Shown here: one piece after another, positions 56,924-64,000 of the stretch | How the letters are laid out: each line of letters opens with the position of its first letter | How positions within the stretch are numbered: position 1 is the stretch's first letter | Position numbers and translations under genes: made by a program | Assembly (NCBI RefSeq): GCF_021530565.1 | Contig: NZ_JAKGBI010000002.1 | Coordinates: forward strand, 248,001-312,000 | Direction: 5' to 3' | Source of the DNA: Pseudoalteromonas sp. SMS1 | Lineage (GTDB): Bacteria > Pseudomonadota > Gammaproteobacteria > Enterobacterales > Alteromonadaceae | DNA: 64,000 nucleotides | Notes under the pieces: model-generated | Database searches by the model: none | Told to the model about the DNA's origin: nothing | Seen by the model: the letters and a program-made list of their open reading frames with translations, nothing else

Positions 56924-57302
56924 TCTGTTGCTTCTTTGTAATCAATCGCTGCCTCGAACCACTCGATGAGTTCGTCTTCGGTCAGCGCATTGAGTTCTTG
57001 CAAGCCCCACCCTGTGTACTTAGCCAGGGCAATCACCATTGCTTTTAGACGCTTGGGCGGGATACGAGAAAAGCCTGGAGCGCCTCACGCAACTTAACGA
57101 AGTCGCTCCAATCTAGTTCTTCGATGATATCGGGAGACACTTCACACAAATGTGAGAAGTAACGGATTTCGCTTTCTGATTCGCTGATATCCGCTTTATC
57201 AACCATTAACCGATCGCGCACTTTAGGTCGTCTCATATTTAGTTCTGCATACTCATGCCCATCGACCGTAATAGGGAAAGTCAGTTTAATGATTTCAGTC
57301 AT
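56914..57302 (-). CDS. Tail assembly chaperone E+E' by -1 frameshift
   Basis: If ribosomes slip -1 at CTTTTC near 57067-57075, the E protein continues in a second frame. The frame reads ...SRIPPKRLKAMVIALAKYTGWGLQELNALTEDELIEWFEAA... and stops at 56914. That extension resembles P2 gpE' (TGWxLxEL...DELxEW). P2-like phages make a long and a short chaperone from this overlap in just this place, before the tape measure. The short form is 57045-57302. The frameshift is inferred from the overlap and homology, not shown. Confidence 0.75.
57045..57302 (-). CDS. Tail assembly chaperone E (short form)
   Basis: The 85-residue protein matches the phage gpE/TAC family: MTEIIKLTFPITVDGHEYAELNMRRPKVRDRLMVDK. 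The C-terminus VSRPSV is replaced when frameshifting makes the long form. It sits 3 bp after the tube gene. Chaperones the tape measure during tail assembly in P2-like phages. Confidence 0.9.
   Translation of the reverse strand: MTEIIKLTFPITVDGHEYAELNMRRPKVRDRLMVDKADISESESEIRYFSHLCEVSPDIIEELDWSDFVKLREALQAFLVSRPSV
57067..57075 (-). other. Candidate -1 frameshift site in gene E
   Basis: Coding strand GGCTTTTCT. In frame 0 it reads GCT TTT CTC; in the -1 frame it reads GGC TTT TCT. Phe tRNA can re-pair fully with TTT after slippage. It lies seven codons before the E stop. Confidence 0.5.
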
Positions 57303-57305
57303 AGA

Positions 57306-57821
57306 TTAAGCTCCGATTGTCTTGCGTAGGTTCGCCATATGATCAACACCCGCGATTTCACGGATATCGTTGTATAGGTCGATGTTGTAGATAACTTCGT
57401 TGTTAACTTCTAGCTTGTATTTTTGAACAGCATACTGCAGCGTCATTTTCGCTTCTTCGCCGTCTTTCCAGCTACCCATGTCAACTTCTTTAAAGAAGCC
57501 ATGTAAAGTAACAACAACAGGCTCAGGTGCCGCACCTTGTTTTTGGATAGCGCCACGTGCAGTTAGGTTAATCGTTCTACCCGTACCGCCCCAGTCACCT
57601 AGCAGCTTCAGTACATCTGCATTGTACTCAAGTAACGTGATTGAACCTTCTAGCTTCTCTAGTTGACCAACATCTAACTCGATTGGTGCTTGGAAACCTG
57701 AAGTTACTTCACGTGTTTTCACGGTCACTTTTGGTAGTGAAATTTCGTCTGCAACGCCAAGGTAACCCTTACCATCTACAAACAGCTTTGATTTCTTTAG
57801 GATTTTTGGAGACATTGCCAT
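57306..57821 (-). CDS. Major tail tube protein (P2 gpFII-like)
   Basis: The 171-residue protein MAMSPKILKKSKLFVDGKGYLGVADEI has typical gpFII elements: TLLEYNADVLKLLGDWGGTG, GFFKEVDMGSWKDGEEAKM and a C-terminus with EVNNEVIYNIDLYNDIREIAGVDHM. It polymerises into the inner tube of the contractile tail. It starts at the base where the sheath gene stops (1-base overlap) and is followed by E. Confidence 0.95.
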   Translation of the reverse strand: MAMSPKILKKSKLFVDGKGYLGVADEISLPKVTVKTREVTSGFQAPIELDVGQLEKLEGSITLLEYNADVLKLLGDWGGTGRTINLTARGAIQKQGAAPEPVVVTLHGFFKEVDMGSWKDGEEAKMTLQYAVQKYKLEVNNEVIYNIDLYNDIREIAGVDHMANLRKTIGA

Positions 57822-58984
57822 TATACGATTTCCTCTAGGTAGTTGTTAGTTAGAATGCTCTTGAACGTGATGTGCTCAGCAGGTGTTGGTGGCGTGAAAT
57901 CAAAGCTGAAGTACACTTTACCCGCTTGAATGTTTTCAGGTGTATTTAGGTCTTCATCAGCCCAAATTTGACCACCTAAAATTGCACCTTGTGCTTTTAG
58001 GCTATCAAGATAAGCTTGAACACTTTCAGTGACGTCTTTGATGTACGTTGACGTGATATTGCGGTCAACGGCCCACATGTGTGCACGAAGTAGAGAGTCA
58101 TTAATCATGTCAGCTGTACGAACAACAGAAAGGAACGCCCACTTAGGATCCGTAGAACACGTACGGTTACCCCATAACTTAAAGCCATTTTGGCGAATGA
58201 TTGTTGAAACTTCTTTTTCGTTTAGTAAATTAGCACGTGCATTTTTATCGCCAAGCTGGAAGTCAACTGGACGAGCAGTACCTACAATGCCATTCATCGC
58301 AGTGTTACTTGGGCTCCACCAGAAACCACGGTCGTTATCAGACTTAGCAATCATACCCGCAACACGAGCAGATGCAGGTTCGTTAACAAGTACACCCTCT
58401 TTGAATACTTTGACGTGCGGGTCAACAACGAAGATACGGCGTGATGAACAATCACCACGATAAGTGATAGCATCTGCATCGTTCGTATTTGGACCATCAG
58501 CAATGATAACTGCACGTAAACGCTCAGCAATACCTACTAGCTCTGCAACAACTGGGTTTGCAGCACCTGAAGGACGTTGATGAGTATAGCCAGGAGCCAC
58601 TAGGATACGCGGCGTAACACCTAATACAGACTCTGCGCCCAAGAATGCGTGTGCACCTTCGTAGCCACCATCAGCAGCAACGCCGCCTTGGATGTTTGTC
58701 ATAACTGCATTTTCATCTGCACCATCAACACGAACAACAACGACTACTGCGCCCGCTTGGTCAAAAATACCGTCAATTGCAGCAGGTAGTGTACCCTCAG
58801 TTCCCAACAACGCAGCTTCAGCGCGTTTACCAGCAATTAAAACCGGTGTGTTAAGTGGAAATTTATCAGCATCTGCTGCCGGAGCAGTACCAATCAGACC
58901 GATTACTGAGCTTTTTACTGTTTTAATAGGGCGCGTGCCAGATTGCGCCTCGATGACTTCTACACCGTGTAGAAATTGCGACAT
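57821..58984 (-). CDS. Contractile tail sheath protein (P2 gpFI-like)
   Basis: The 387-residue protein starts MSQFLHGVEVIEAQSGTRPI, the usual sheath start. It also has RVAGMIAKSDNDRGFWWSPSNTAMNGI and the C-terminal domain SFDFTPPTPAEHITFKSILTNNYLEEIV, which is well conserved in P2/Mu-type sheaths. An AAAGGAG ribosome site precedes it. A strong intrinsic terminator lies just upstream (59020-59069), so this gene likely has its own promoter or regulated readthrough. It proves a contractile (myovirus-type) tail. Confidence 0.95.
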   Translation of the reverse strand: MSQFLHGVEVIEAQSGTRPIKTVKSSVIGLIGTAPAADADKFPLNTPVLIAGKRAEAALLGTEGTLPAAIDGIFDQAGAVVVVVRVDGADENAVMTNIQGGVAADGGYEGAHAFLGAESVLGVTPRILVAPGYTHQRPSGAANPVVAELVGIAERLRAVIIADGPNTNDADAITYRGDCSSRRIFVVDPHVKVFKEGVLVNEPASARVAGMIAKSDNDRGFWWSPSNTAMNGIVGTARPVDFQLGDKNARANLLNEKEVSTIIRQNGFKLWGNRTCSTDPKWAFLSVVRTADMINDSLLRAHMWAVDRNITSTYIKDVTESVQAYLDSLKAQGAILGGQIWADEDLNTPENIQAGKVYFSFDFTPPTPAEHITFKSILTNNYLEEIV

Positions 58985-59019
58985 AGATATCTCCTTTAAA
59001 GGTATGTCAATTAGCTAAT

Positions 59020-59069
59020 AAAAAAGCCATGCAACGCATCCTGATTTTTCAAGTGCGTTGACATGGCTT
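59020..59069 (-). terminator. Strong intrinsic terminator between gpW and sheath genes
   Basis: Minus strand stem AAGCCATGTCAACGCA / TGCGTTGCATGGCTT, with one bulged base, a 15-base loop and a TTTTTT tail. Two smaller inverted repeats (TCTGCT/AGCAGA at 59083-59101 and AGTTGA/TCAACT at 59122-59141) lie between it and the gpW stop. No clear -10/-35 is seen in the 35 bp left before the sheath start. Confidence 0.85.
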
Positions 59070-59148
59070 AAGATGAATTTATGTCTGCTTTATCAGAGCA
59101 GAAATAAGGATTTGTGAAATAGTTGAACAAAAAGTCAACTGTGATACT

Positions 59149-59484
59149 TTAGAGCTTGATCCCCTCAATGGTGACCGGCTCATTATTAATGAGGTAGAGT
59201 CCCTCAATCGTAATATCTAACTTGCCTTCACCTGCTGGGTGTACAGAAACGCCCTCAAGGCGAAAGCGTGGTTCCCACTTGTCTAGTGCATTGGCTATCG
59301 ACATCGTAATGTCACCCACCAAAGTGTGAGAAAATGGACTATCTAATAGTTCAAATAGGCCGCAACCATAGTCACGTCGCATGACACGACTGCCAAGCGG
59401 TGTTGTGACAATATCGCGAATGCTTTGTTTCAGGTGATCAACGCCACCCAAAGGTTTGCCTGTTTCGGCATTCATGCCAATCAT
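59149..59484 (-). CDS. Baseplate wedge protein, gp25-like (P2 gpW)
   Basis: The 111-residue protein MIGMNAETGKPLGGVDHLKQSIRDIVTTPLGSRVMRRDYGCGLFELLD is a clear GPW/gp25 family member: the PLGSRVMRRDYG motif and the ending EPVTIEGIKL. In baseplates it joins the sheath to the wedge. It follows the PAAR gene by 3 bp. Confidence 0.95.
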   Translation of the reverse strand: MIGMNAETGKPLGGVDHLKQSIRDIVTTPLGSRVMRRDYGCGLFELLDSPFSHTLVGDITMSIANALDKWEPRFRLEGVSVHPAGEGKLDITIEGLYLINNEPVTIEGIKL

Positions 59485-59487
59485 TAT

Positions 59488-59787
59488 TTATCCTCCGACG
59501 GTAAAACTCCCTACCCCTATAGCGATTTTAGCGCCACAATTGGTAGGGTCACCAAGTCTTGCAACCGCTTTACCCCCAATGGTAAATGTGGATGCACCAG
59601 CCGCAACAACCATCCCTGAATGCTTCACCTTAGGGTCTGGTATATAAACATGCTCACTGACACTGTCACCCACCCGTAACACGGGCACACCACCCACAGT
59701 AAACTTAGGCCCAGAAGCGGAAATCGTGCCTGGCGCAAACCCTGCGTGAACATCTGTAATCGCGCCATCGACTGAAATTGCAGGCAT
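59488..59787 (-). CDS. PAAR-motif spike tip protein
   Basis: The 99-residue protein has the PAAR signature in repeated form: PKVKHSGMVVAAGASTFTIGGKAVARLGDPTNCGAKIAIGVGSFTVGG, with metal-binding His and Cys. It caps the gpV spike and sharpens it for membrane piercing. A separate PAAR gene next to gpV is usual in contractile injection systems and some phages, but not in classical P2. 3 bp from both neighbours. Confidence 0.93.
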   Translation of the reverse strand: MPAISVDGAITDVHAGFAPGTISASGPKFTVGGVPVLRVGDSVSEHVYIPDPKVKHSGMVVAAGASTFTIGGKAVARLGDPTNCGAKIAIGVGSFTVGG

Positions 59788-59790
59788 AAC

Positions 59791-60606
59791 TCACCCCTCT
59801 TGCGCACTAATATTCGCGCCATTTAGCTTGAGCGTTGCTGACGCTCGAACATCGACGTTACTGCCAGTCGCCGTAACTGCGACCGAATCGCCTTTAAGAT
59901 TCAGAGCGCCTGCGGCAACAATATCAATGTTGGCACTGCCGTTTACTGACACATTGTCGCCCACGGTAACATCAGCGGTCCCCGTCACGTCGACTTGCGC
60001 CGCACCACCGATGTTGACTGTGGCATTGTTTACCACCTCAACATTCGCATCATTTCCCACTTTAATATTGGTGTCGTTATGACACTCAACATTGATATCC
60101 CCACCGCAATAAATATTGATCTTCGCTTGCGGATCAGATTGCGGCACAAAAATATCATAAGCATGATTTTCACGGTCATATTGGATGATGGCACCATCTT
60201 GATAGCAGGTACGTTGAACATGCTCTCTAGATTCAGGAGCCACAGCTTGTAACGCTTGGACTAAGCTTCCGCCCGCACTTGTCGCATCAGTAACATGGTT
60301 CATCTTATGATGAGGCTGTTGATGCCCATTGGCATATAAACTTCCAAGTACAACACCTTGCGCAGTATCACCACATGGCGATAGCACCATGACTTGCTCG
60401 CCCACTTCTGGTGCCTGCCACGTCATATCTTGGGCTGCCTGACTCGTGAGCCATGGCAGTTTCGCTGTCAGCCACTCCCCTATTCTCACTGTCACCCTAG
60501 CTAATTCGTAGTCCACCTCTTCCACCGTGCCCACGGAGATAAGCTTGGCAAAGCGATGCTGTAAATCAGAGGCAGCCAGTTCAGACTGCTGTCGATTAAC
60601 TAACAT
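59791..60606 (-). CDS. Baseplate assembly protein V (tail spike)
   Basis: The 271-residue protein has an OB-fold N-terminus (residues ~20-110, LARVTVRIGEWLTAKLPWL; PEVGEQVMVLSPCGD; GVVLGSLYANG) followed by a beta-helical repeat region rich in Val, Asn and Thr (residues ~165-268, DINVECHNDTNIKVGNDANVEVV, TADVTVGDNVSVNGSA), which forms the trimeric spike. The last gene upstream of PAAR. It needs gpW and D partners, both present. Confidence 0.95.
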   Translation of the reverse strand: MLVNRQQSELAASDLQHRFAKLISVGTVEEVDYELARVTVRIGEWLTAKLPWLTSQAAQDMTWQAPEVGEQVMVLSPCGDTAQGVVLGSLYANGHQQPHHKMNHVTDATSAGGSLVQALQAVAPESREHVQRTCYQDGAIIQYDRENHAYDIFVPQSDPQAKINIYCGGDINVECHNDTNIKVGNDANVEVVNNATVNIGGAAQVDVTGTADVTVGDNVSVNGSANIDIVAAGALNLKGDSVAVTATGSNVDVRASATLKLNGANISAQEG

Positions 60607-60614
60607 GTTTCCTC

Positions 60615-61187
60615 CTAGGCCGGTGCGATAGTCTTACTAATTAGCTTGTATTCGCCCCCTTTAGGACCCAGGTATACCTCTTTAACTTGAGGACCTGGCG
60701 GGTCGTCTGGATACTCAACTTGATAATAAAATGCCCAATCCAACTGAGCTTTAGCAAGTGTTGTGCTCACCTGATGACTGAATGTAAAGTCACTTTTTTC
60801 AGCGATAAAGTGCTGCCAATAGGTGGGCATTTCGTCCACCATCACAAGTGCCTCACACTGACTTATCAATTGATCAAGTCTTTGCAACAGCTGTGCGTTA
60901 TCGGCATCTTCCAACTCAATTTCTAGCTGCAGCTGTAACACTCTTCTATCGAGTGAATTTGGACTGAGGTTTTTGTTATACGACGGTCCATACGTCACGC
61001 CTTTGTCGGCGCCTTTTGCCTGCAGTTCACTGGCTTGACGTTCGCCTAGCAGCTTGACTGTCAGTTGGGCTTGCTGCGTCAGATCTGGGTAGGGTTGTGT
61101 GGCTTTTAACAGCCCCACTTGTGCCACCCCTTGAAGTCCAGATGATAAGCATTCAAGCACCTTATTAATTAAGGTACATCTTTGCAT
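60615..61187 (-). CDS. Phage tail protein of uncertain role (gp37/terminator-like)
   Basis: The 190-residue protein MQRCTLINKVLECLSSGLQGVAQVGLLKA... has no strong motif. The length, the pattern LQLQLEIELEDADNAQLLQRLDQLISQCEALV and the position before gpV resemble Mu-type tail-terminator or gp37 proteins, but this is weak. Transcribed in the tail operon, 8 bp before gpV. The YHVEYPDDPPGP-like C-terminal part is unusual. Structural or tail completion role inferred from neighbours. Confidence 0.6.
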   Translation of the reverse strand: MQRCTLINKVLECLSSGLQGVAQVGLLKATQPYPDLTQQAQLTVKLLGERQASELQAKGADKGVTYGPSYNKNLSPNSLDRRVLQLQLEIELEDADNAQLLQRLDQLISQCEALVMVDEMPTYWQHFIAEKSDFTFSHQVSTTLAKAQLDWAFYYQVEYPDDPPGPQVKEVYLGPKGGEYKLISKTIAPA

Positions 61188-61276
61188 GAGGTTAATTACT
61201 CTTTAAAGTTAAAACTTGTGATGGTTGTGACTCGTGGGAAATCGGTGAGTCGAGAAGGACGAAATGCCCAAACAGG

Positions 61277-61558
61277 TTACCCAGGAAATGGAAAGCGCGC
61301 TTTTATTTCTGCCACCTTATCTAACCAAGCTTGTTTACTTGATTCGGTTTGATCATATTGCCATTCCATAAATAACGGGTCAGACTCTACAATGTAAGCC
61401 GTTCGACGCGCTTCCAATGCTTCACCTTGAGAGTATTCAAAGGTCAATTCATTGATGGGAAGATCAATTTCATTTGCGGTCAGAAATTGTGCTACCTGCG
61501 CAACACTTAAAACATCTCCGATAGATGCAATCAGGGTGTCATTATGTTTTATTTGCAT
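61277..61558 (-). CDS. Probable tail fibre assembly chaperone (cassette 2)
   Basis: About 93 residues from ATG 61558 (AAGGAGTAAATCT before it). The C-terminal half ESDPLFMEWQYDQTESSKQAWLDKVAEIKARFPFP looks like the short chaperone-type tails found after phage fibre genes (a Pro/Trp-rich end). Located 27 bp after the second fibre gene. Function inferred from position and the parallel with the cassette at 62436-63476. Confidence 0.6.
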   Translation of the reverse strand: MQIKHNDTLIASIGDVLSVAQVAQFLTANEIDLPINELTFEYSQGEALEARRTAYIVESDPLFMEWQYDQTESSKQAWLDKVAEIKARFPFPG

Positions 61559-61585
61559 AGATTTACTCCTTGTCACATCATCTGT

Positions 61586-62377
61586 TTAGGGCGTCAATTC
61601 TGCACGCAACTGCGAGATCGCAGAGGATACGTCAGCAGGTCTCGAGAATTCAGGATAAACACCCCACCCCGCAGTCTCAAAATCCACATAACCGCTGACT
61701 GTACCGAATAAACAAATCAATGCTTCACCTTCTTCTAACAGTGAGGTAGACAACGCAAGCTTCGTATGCGGCGCATAAAAAGACTTGGCAGTATTGTCCG
61801 CTTTTTGGCGATAACCCAGTAACTGCCAGCCATTGTTAAAACTTTTAACAGGCTGCATGGCGCCATCAACCGTCCCTGATAGCAACTTAAAATAGCATCC
61901 AGAAGTCATTGCTCCCTGCTGATAACGAGTGTTCCAGTTGTTATCAAGTCTCGCGGGATGATTGGCGTTATTTCGCTTCCATTTAATTCTCAAAATATGA
62001 AAAGCGCCATTAACATAGCCGTTGTAAACATTGCTGCGAAAATCTCGTGCAATGCCATTGCCAGTGTGATCCGTATCATTCGCTGCCGCCGCATAAATAG
62101 TGGCCTCTTTGATAACTTCAAATCTTTCTAAACCAATGGTGGTGAACTCTTTGATTGCGGTTCCGTTATCATTGGGTTCCATTCGCTGATTTTTACTCAT
62201 CAAAATGTGAGAAAGTTCAGCTCGGGCACCATTCATGTAGTTATCGAATTTTGTTTCAGCAGACTGAATAGCAGAGTTAAGCACACCCAAATGTGCATTA
62301 ACTGTTTCACTCATCGCGTTTGCTCGAGCAGCAACATGCGTGAGTCGTTCAGTTATGCTCATCGTTTCGTCAGACAT
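61586..62377 (-). CDS. Tail fibre-like protein, cassette 2
   Basis: The 263-residue protein has an N-terminal helical region (MSDETMSITERLTHVAARANAMSETVNAHLG) paralogous to the protein at 62667-63476. Its C-terminal part (from ~90 to the end) is different. That part includes NGYVNGAFHILRIKWKRNN and a beta-rich end (LICLFGTVSGYVDFETAGWGVYP), likely a receptor-binding domain. Probably a distal fibre that attaches to a short fibre stem. Confidence 0.7.
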   Translation of the reverse strand: MSDETMSITERLTHVAARANAMSETVNAHLGVLNSAIQSAETKFDNYMNGARAELSHILMSKNQRMEPNDNGTAIKEFTTIGLERFEVIKEATIYAAAANDTDHTGNGIARDFRSNVYNGYVNGAFHILRIKWKRNNANHPARLDNNWNTRYQQGAMTSGCYFKLLSGTVDGAMQPVKSFNNGWQLLGYRQKADNTAKSFYAPHTKLALSTSLLEEGEALICLFGTVSGYVDFETAGWGVYPEFSRPADVSSAISQLRAELTP

Positions 62378-62435
62378 AATAAATCCTACTCTTTAACGGC
62401 TCTATGAGAATATCAAAGCCGTATCATGTTTATCT

Positions 62436-62663
62436 TTACTCAGCTAGCTGGGGCCAAGTCACTTCTTCAGGGCTGGCAAAGCTATTTGGTAAATCACGTA
62501 ATGCTTGGCGATATTCAACAAGAGCCGTCGGGACCATTTGAGAAGTTTCAAGCGCCCTCAATACCAGTAAGTCTGATTCAGCCAGCAAATTATCACGCTG
62601 TGATCTCACCGTCACCCAAGATATGTCTTCACCATGAGGCTCAGTTACCACATTATTTTCCAT
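62436..62663 (-). CDS. Tail fibre assembly chaperone-like protein (cassette 1)
   Basis: The 75-residue protein has RDNLLAESDLLVLRALETSQMVPTALVEYRQALRDLP followed by PEEVTWPQL. It is a good match to the conserved phage tail-fibre assembly/TAC-type domain (RDxLLxxSDWxxLRDxE ... YRQALRDIP ... WP). It helps fibres fold or attach. 3 bp from the fibre gene upstream. Confidence 0.8.
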   Translation of the reverse strand: MENNVVTEPHGEDISWVTVRSQRDNLLAESDLLVLRALETSQMVPTALVEYRQALRDLPNSFASPEEVTWPQLAE

Positions 62664-62666
62664 AGA

Positions 62667-63476
62667 TTATTGCTCCCAAGTTGGCGCAGTTTGAGAAATT
62701 CTGTCAGCACAAGGTCGACCGTTTACTGAGCTGTATTCACATTTAGCCATGAATGCGCGACCTGAGCCACAATGAGGACGCGTGTCTACCTTCAGAGTCA
62801 CTCGCGCACGGCCTTTACCATAGCCCTTGTTGATCTGTCTAAAGAACACAGTTAGGGTTTTTCCTACATCCGCAGAAGTAATCGGTATTTCACGAGGCTC
62901 TTCACCAGGTTCTGAGATATATATTGAAATGGCTGTTTCGTGCATGATTTTCTTCACTTCAATTTGTGCAGAAACGCAATCATGTGAAGACGTACCATTG
63001 ATGACGATGTGGTCAACATACGAAGCCATACCTCTATGTGACATGACAAAGTCACAGTTAAAAGTGTCTCCATCCGAACCAAAGTGATCTCCAATATTTT
63101 GGGCATCAAATTCGACTAAATTGACGTAATAAGGAGGCTGTGGATTGGCACAGGTGCGGTAACTAGAGTCAGGACCATCCGACGCTGCAGTATATCCTCC
63201 AGAGTTCAAGCTTGATTTGAAGGAAAAGCGCTTTGTTAGTCCTTCCTTGTAGACATCAACACCATTGATTGTCTCCACAATGCCATTTTTTAGGTTTGTA
63301 AAATGCGTATTCAAGTCACTTTTTGCTTGTGTGACTTTAGTATCTACTTCTGCAGATTTAGTGTTAAGTGTTGAGTTAATATTATCAATTTGACCTTGAA
63401 CGGTGTTGCATAGCGCATTAGAACGCGTCACCACAGCTGCCAATTGTTCTGTAATTGTTGTATGTTCGTTTGACAT
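62667..63476 (-). CDS. Tail fibre-like protein, cassette 1
   Basis: The 269-residue protein starts with MSNEHTTITEQLAAVVTRSNALCNTVQGQIDNI, paralogous to cassette 2 over ~50 residues, then diverges. Its C-terminal part contains several Cys (SYRTCANP, HDCVSAQI, RPHCGSG, KCEYSS, RPCADR), unlike cassette 2. It is probably the receptor-binding fibre; the Cys may pair or bind metal. Located 14 bp downstream of the gpH-like protein. Confidence 0.7.
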   Translation of the reverse strand: MSNEHTTITEQLAAVVTRSNALCNTVQGQIDNINSTLNTKSAEVDTKVTQAKSDLNTHFTNLKNGIVETINGVDVYKEGLTKRFSFKSSLNSGGYTAASDGPDSSYRTCANPQPPYYVNLVEFDAQNIGDHFGSDGDTFNCDFVMSHRGMASYVDHIVINGTSSHDCVSAQIEVKKIMHETAISIYISEPGEEPREIPITSADVGKTLTVFFRQINKGYGKGRARVTLKVDTRPHCGSGRAFMAKCEYSSVNGRPCADRISQTAPTWEQ

Positions 63477-63490
63477 GGATTCTCTCTAAT

Positions 63491-64000
63491 TTAGGATTGT
63501 GCATTTTCCAATGCTAGTATTCTAAGCTCTTGATTTAATTGACGGTGCATGGTGTCTAATTGCACCAAAGTCAAATCAGCCAGTTCGTTGTCTAGCAACA
63601 CATTAAAGTTGTCGATACCTGGCTTTATTTCAACGCTATCAGAAGGCAGTTGAGCAAGGCTCAAAGTCACACTTTGTAAAATCTTGACATCAGGTGTTCT
63701 GTAGCCAAGCGTTCGGTTAGGCTCAGAATACACTCCCAACAAGATCAGGTTGTCATTGCTGCCTACAGGTTCATCTATTTGAATAAACACACCCACTTCT
63801 CGAATCGCATATTCGGGGACTGATATCTGTTTATCGAACAAAGCCACAACCGTTACTTGATGATTTTCATCCGTCTCGTAGTTATCGTCACGAATAGGCT
63901 GAAGTTCCTTAAGATTTTGCAAGCTAGTTTGGGTTTGAGTTGGTGTATAGCTTGCGTCACCAAATGCCATATGGCTTATTTGTGCTTTTTTACCATTGGC
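63491..64000 (-). CDS. Tail fibre/collar N-terminal protein (gpH-like), cut by the right window edge
   Basis: The frame continues beyond position 64000: ten codons before the ATG at 63970 are open (A-N-G-K-K-A-Q-I-S-H). The visible part is the DUF3751-type N-terminus of a tail fibre: HMAFGDASYTPTQTQTSL and EYAIREVGVFIQID ... NLILLGVYSEP, which attaches to the baseplate. The C-terminus is short (about 130 residues more) and ends with a helix (LDTMHRQLNQELRILALENAQS). The distal part appears to be in the separate fibre genes downstream. Confidence 0.85.
   Translation of the reverse strand, partial: ANGKKAQISHMAFGDASYTPTQTQTSLQNLKELQPIRDDNYETDENHQVTVVALFDKQISVPEYAIREVGVFIQIDEPVGSNDNLILLGVYSEPNRTLGYRTPDVKILQSVTLSLAQLPSDSVEIKPGIDNFNVLLDNELADLTLVQLDTMHRQLNQELRILALENAQS

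Noticed and set aside
51478..64000. Metamorphosis-associated contractile structure (MAC) or other extracellular injection system
   Set aside because: The gene content (U, X, D, E/E', gpV) is P2-like, and the MAC-type ATPase and cargo genes are not seen.

Overview
The window looks like chromosome from a marine gammaproteobacterium of the Alteromonadales, most likely Pseudoalteromonas. The case rests on moderately AT-rich DNA, abundant diguanylate cyclases and chemotaxis proteins, an ImuA-ImuB-DnaE2 mutagenesis cassette under a gammaproteobacterial LexA box, MetJ-type boxes before metA, and protein sequences typical of the group. The genus is inferred by recognition, not by a search. No rRNA, tRNA, CRISPR array or insertion sequence was recognised.

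Region 1 (1-7140) is the right-hand part of a cluster that looks like a glycosylated-RiPP pathway. Three tandem 53-54 residue precursor peptides have a double-glycine leader and a conserved RGCCxQGCC core. They sit between two glycosyltransferases, one with a possible PqqD-like C-terminal tail, and an unrecognised 539-residue helical protein. A WecB-like epimerase, a heptose-kinase-like GHMP kinase and a sugar-1-phosphate nucleotidyltransferase follow, so the cluster could modify a peptide and make the activated sugar for it. A short hairpin separates the precursors from the enzymes. This is the best candidate for an undescribed system.

Region 2 (7200-31210) is mostly chromosomal housekeeping and stress functions: an NAD salvage pair (nadM-Nudix, nadV), an alkylation-repair pair (Ada/AraC-AlkA fusion and ogt), two diguanylate cyclases, a decayed histidine kinase, the imuA-imuB-dnaE2 SOS operon with an SRAP gene beyond its promoter, a chemotaxis receptor, a secreted protein of unknown function, a PhoD-like phosphatase decorated with fibronectin-type-II-like modules, and an MFS transporter.

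Region 3 (31300-51320) holds hrpB, a periplasmic binding protein plus TPR-GGDEF pair, and a duplicated MacB/FtsX-type ABC transporter array (three ATPases, four permeases). After it come a methionine operon (metA plus a methionine synthase split into two genes) behind MetJ-like boxes, a tiny membrane protein and an EamA transporter.

Region 4 (51478-64000, all minus strand) is a P2-like contractile-tail gene block: fibres with chaperones, spike, PAAR tip, gp25, sheath, tube, E/E' frameshift chaperone, tape measure with twelve units of a 43-residue repeat, U, X and D. No capsid, terminase, portal, integrase or lysis gene is visible before the window edge, so it could be an R-type tailocin or part of a prophage that continues to the right.
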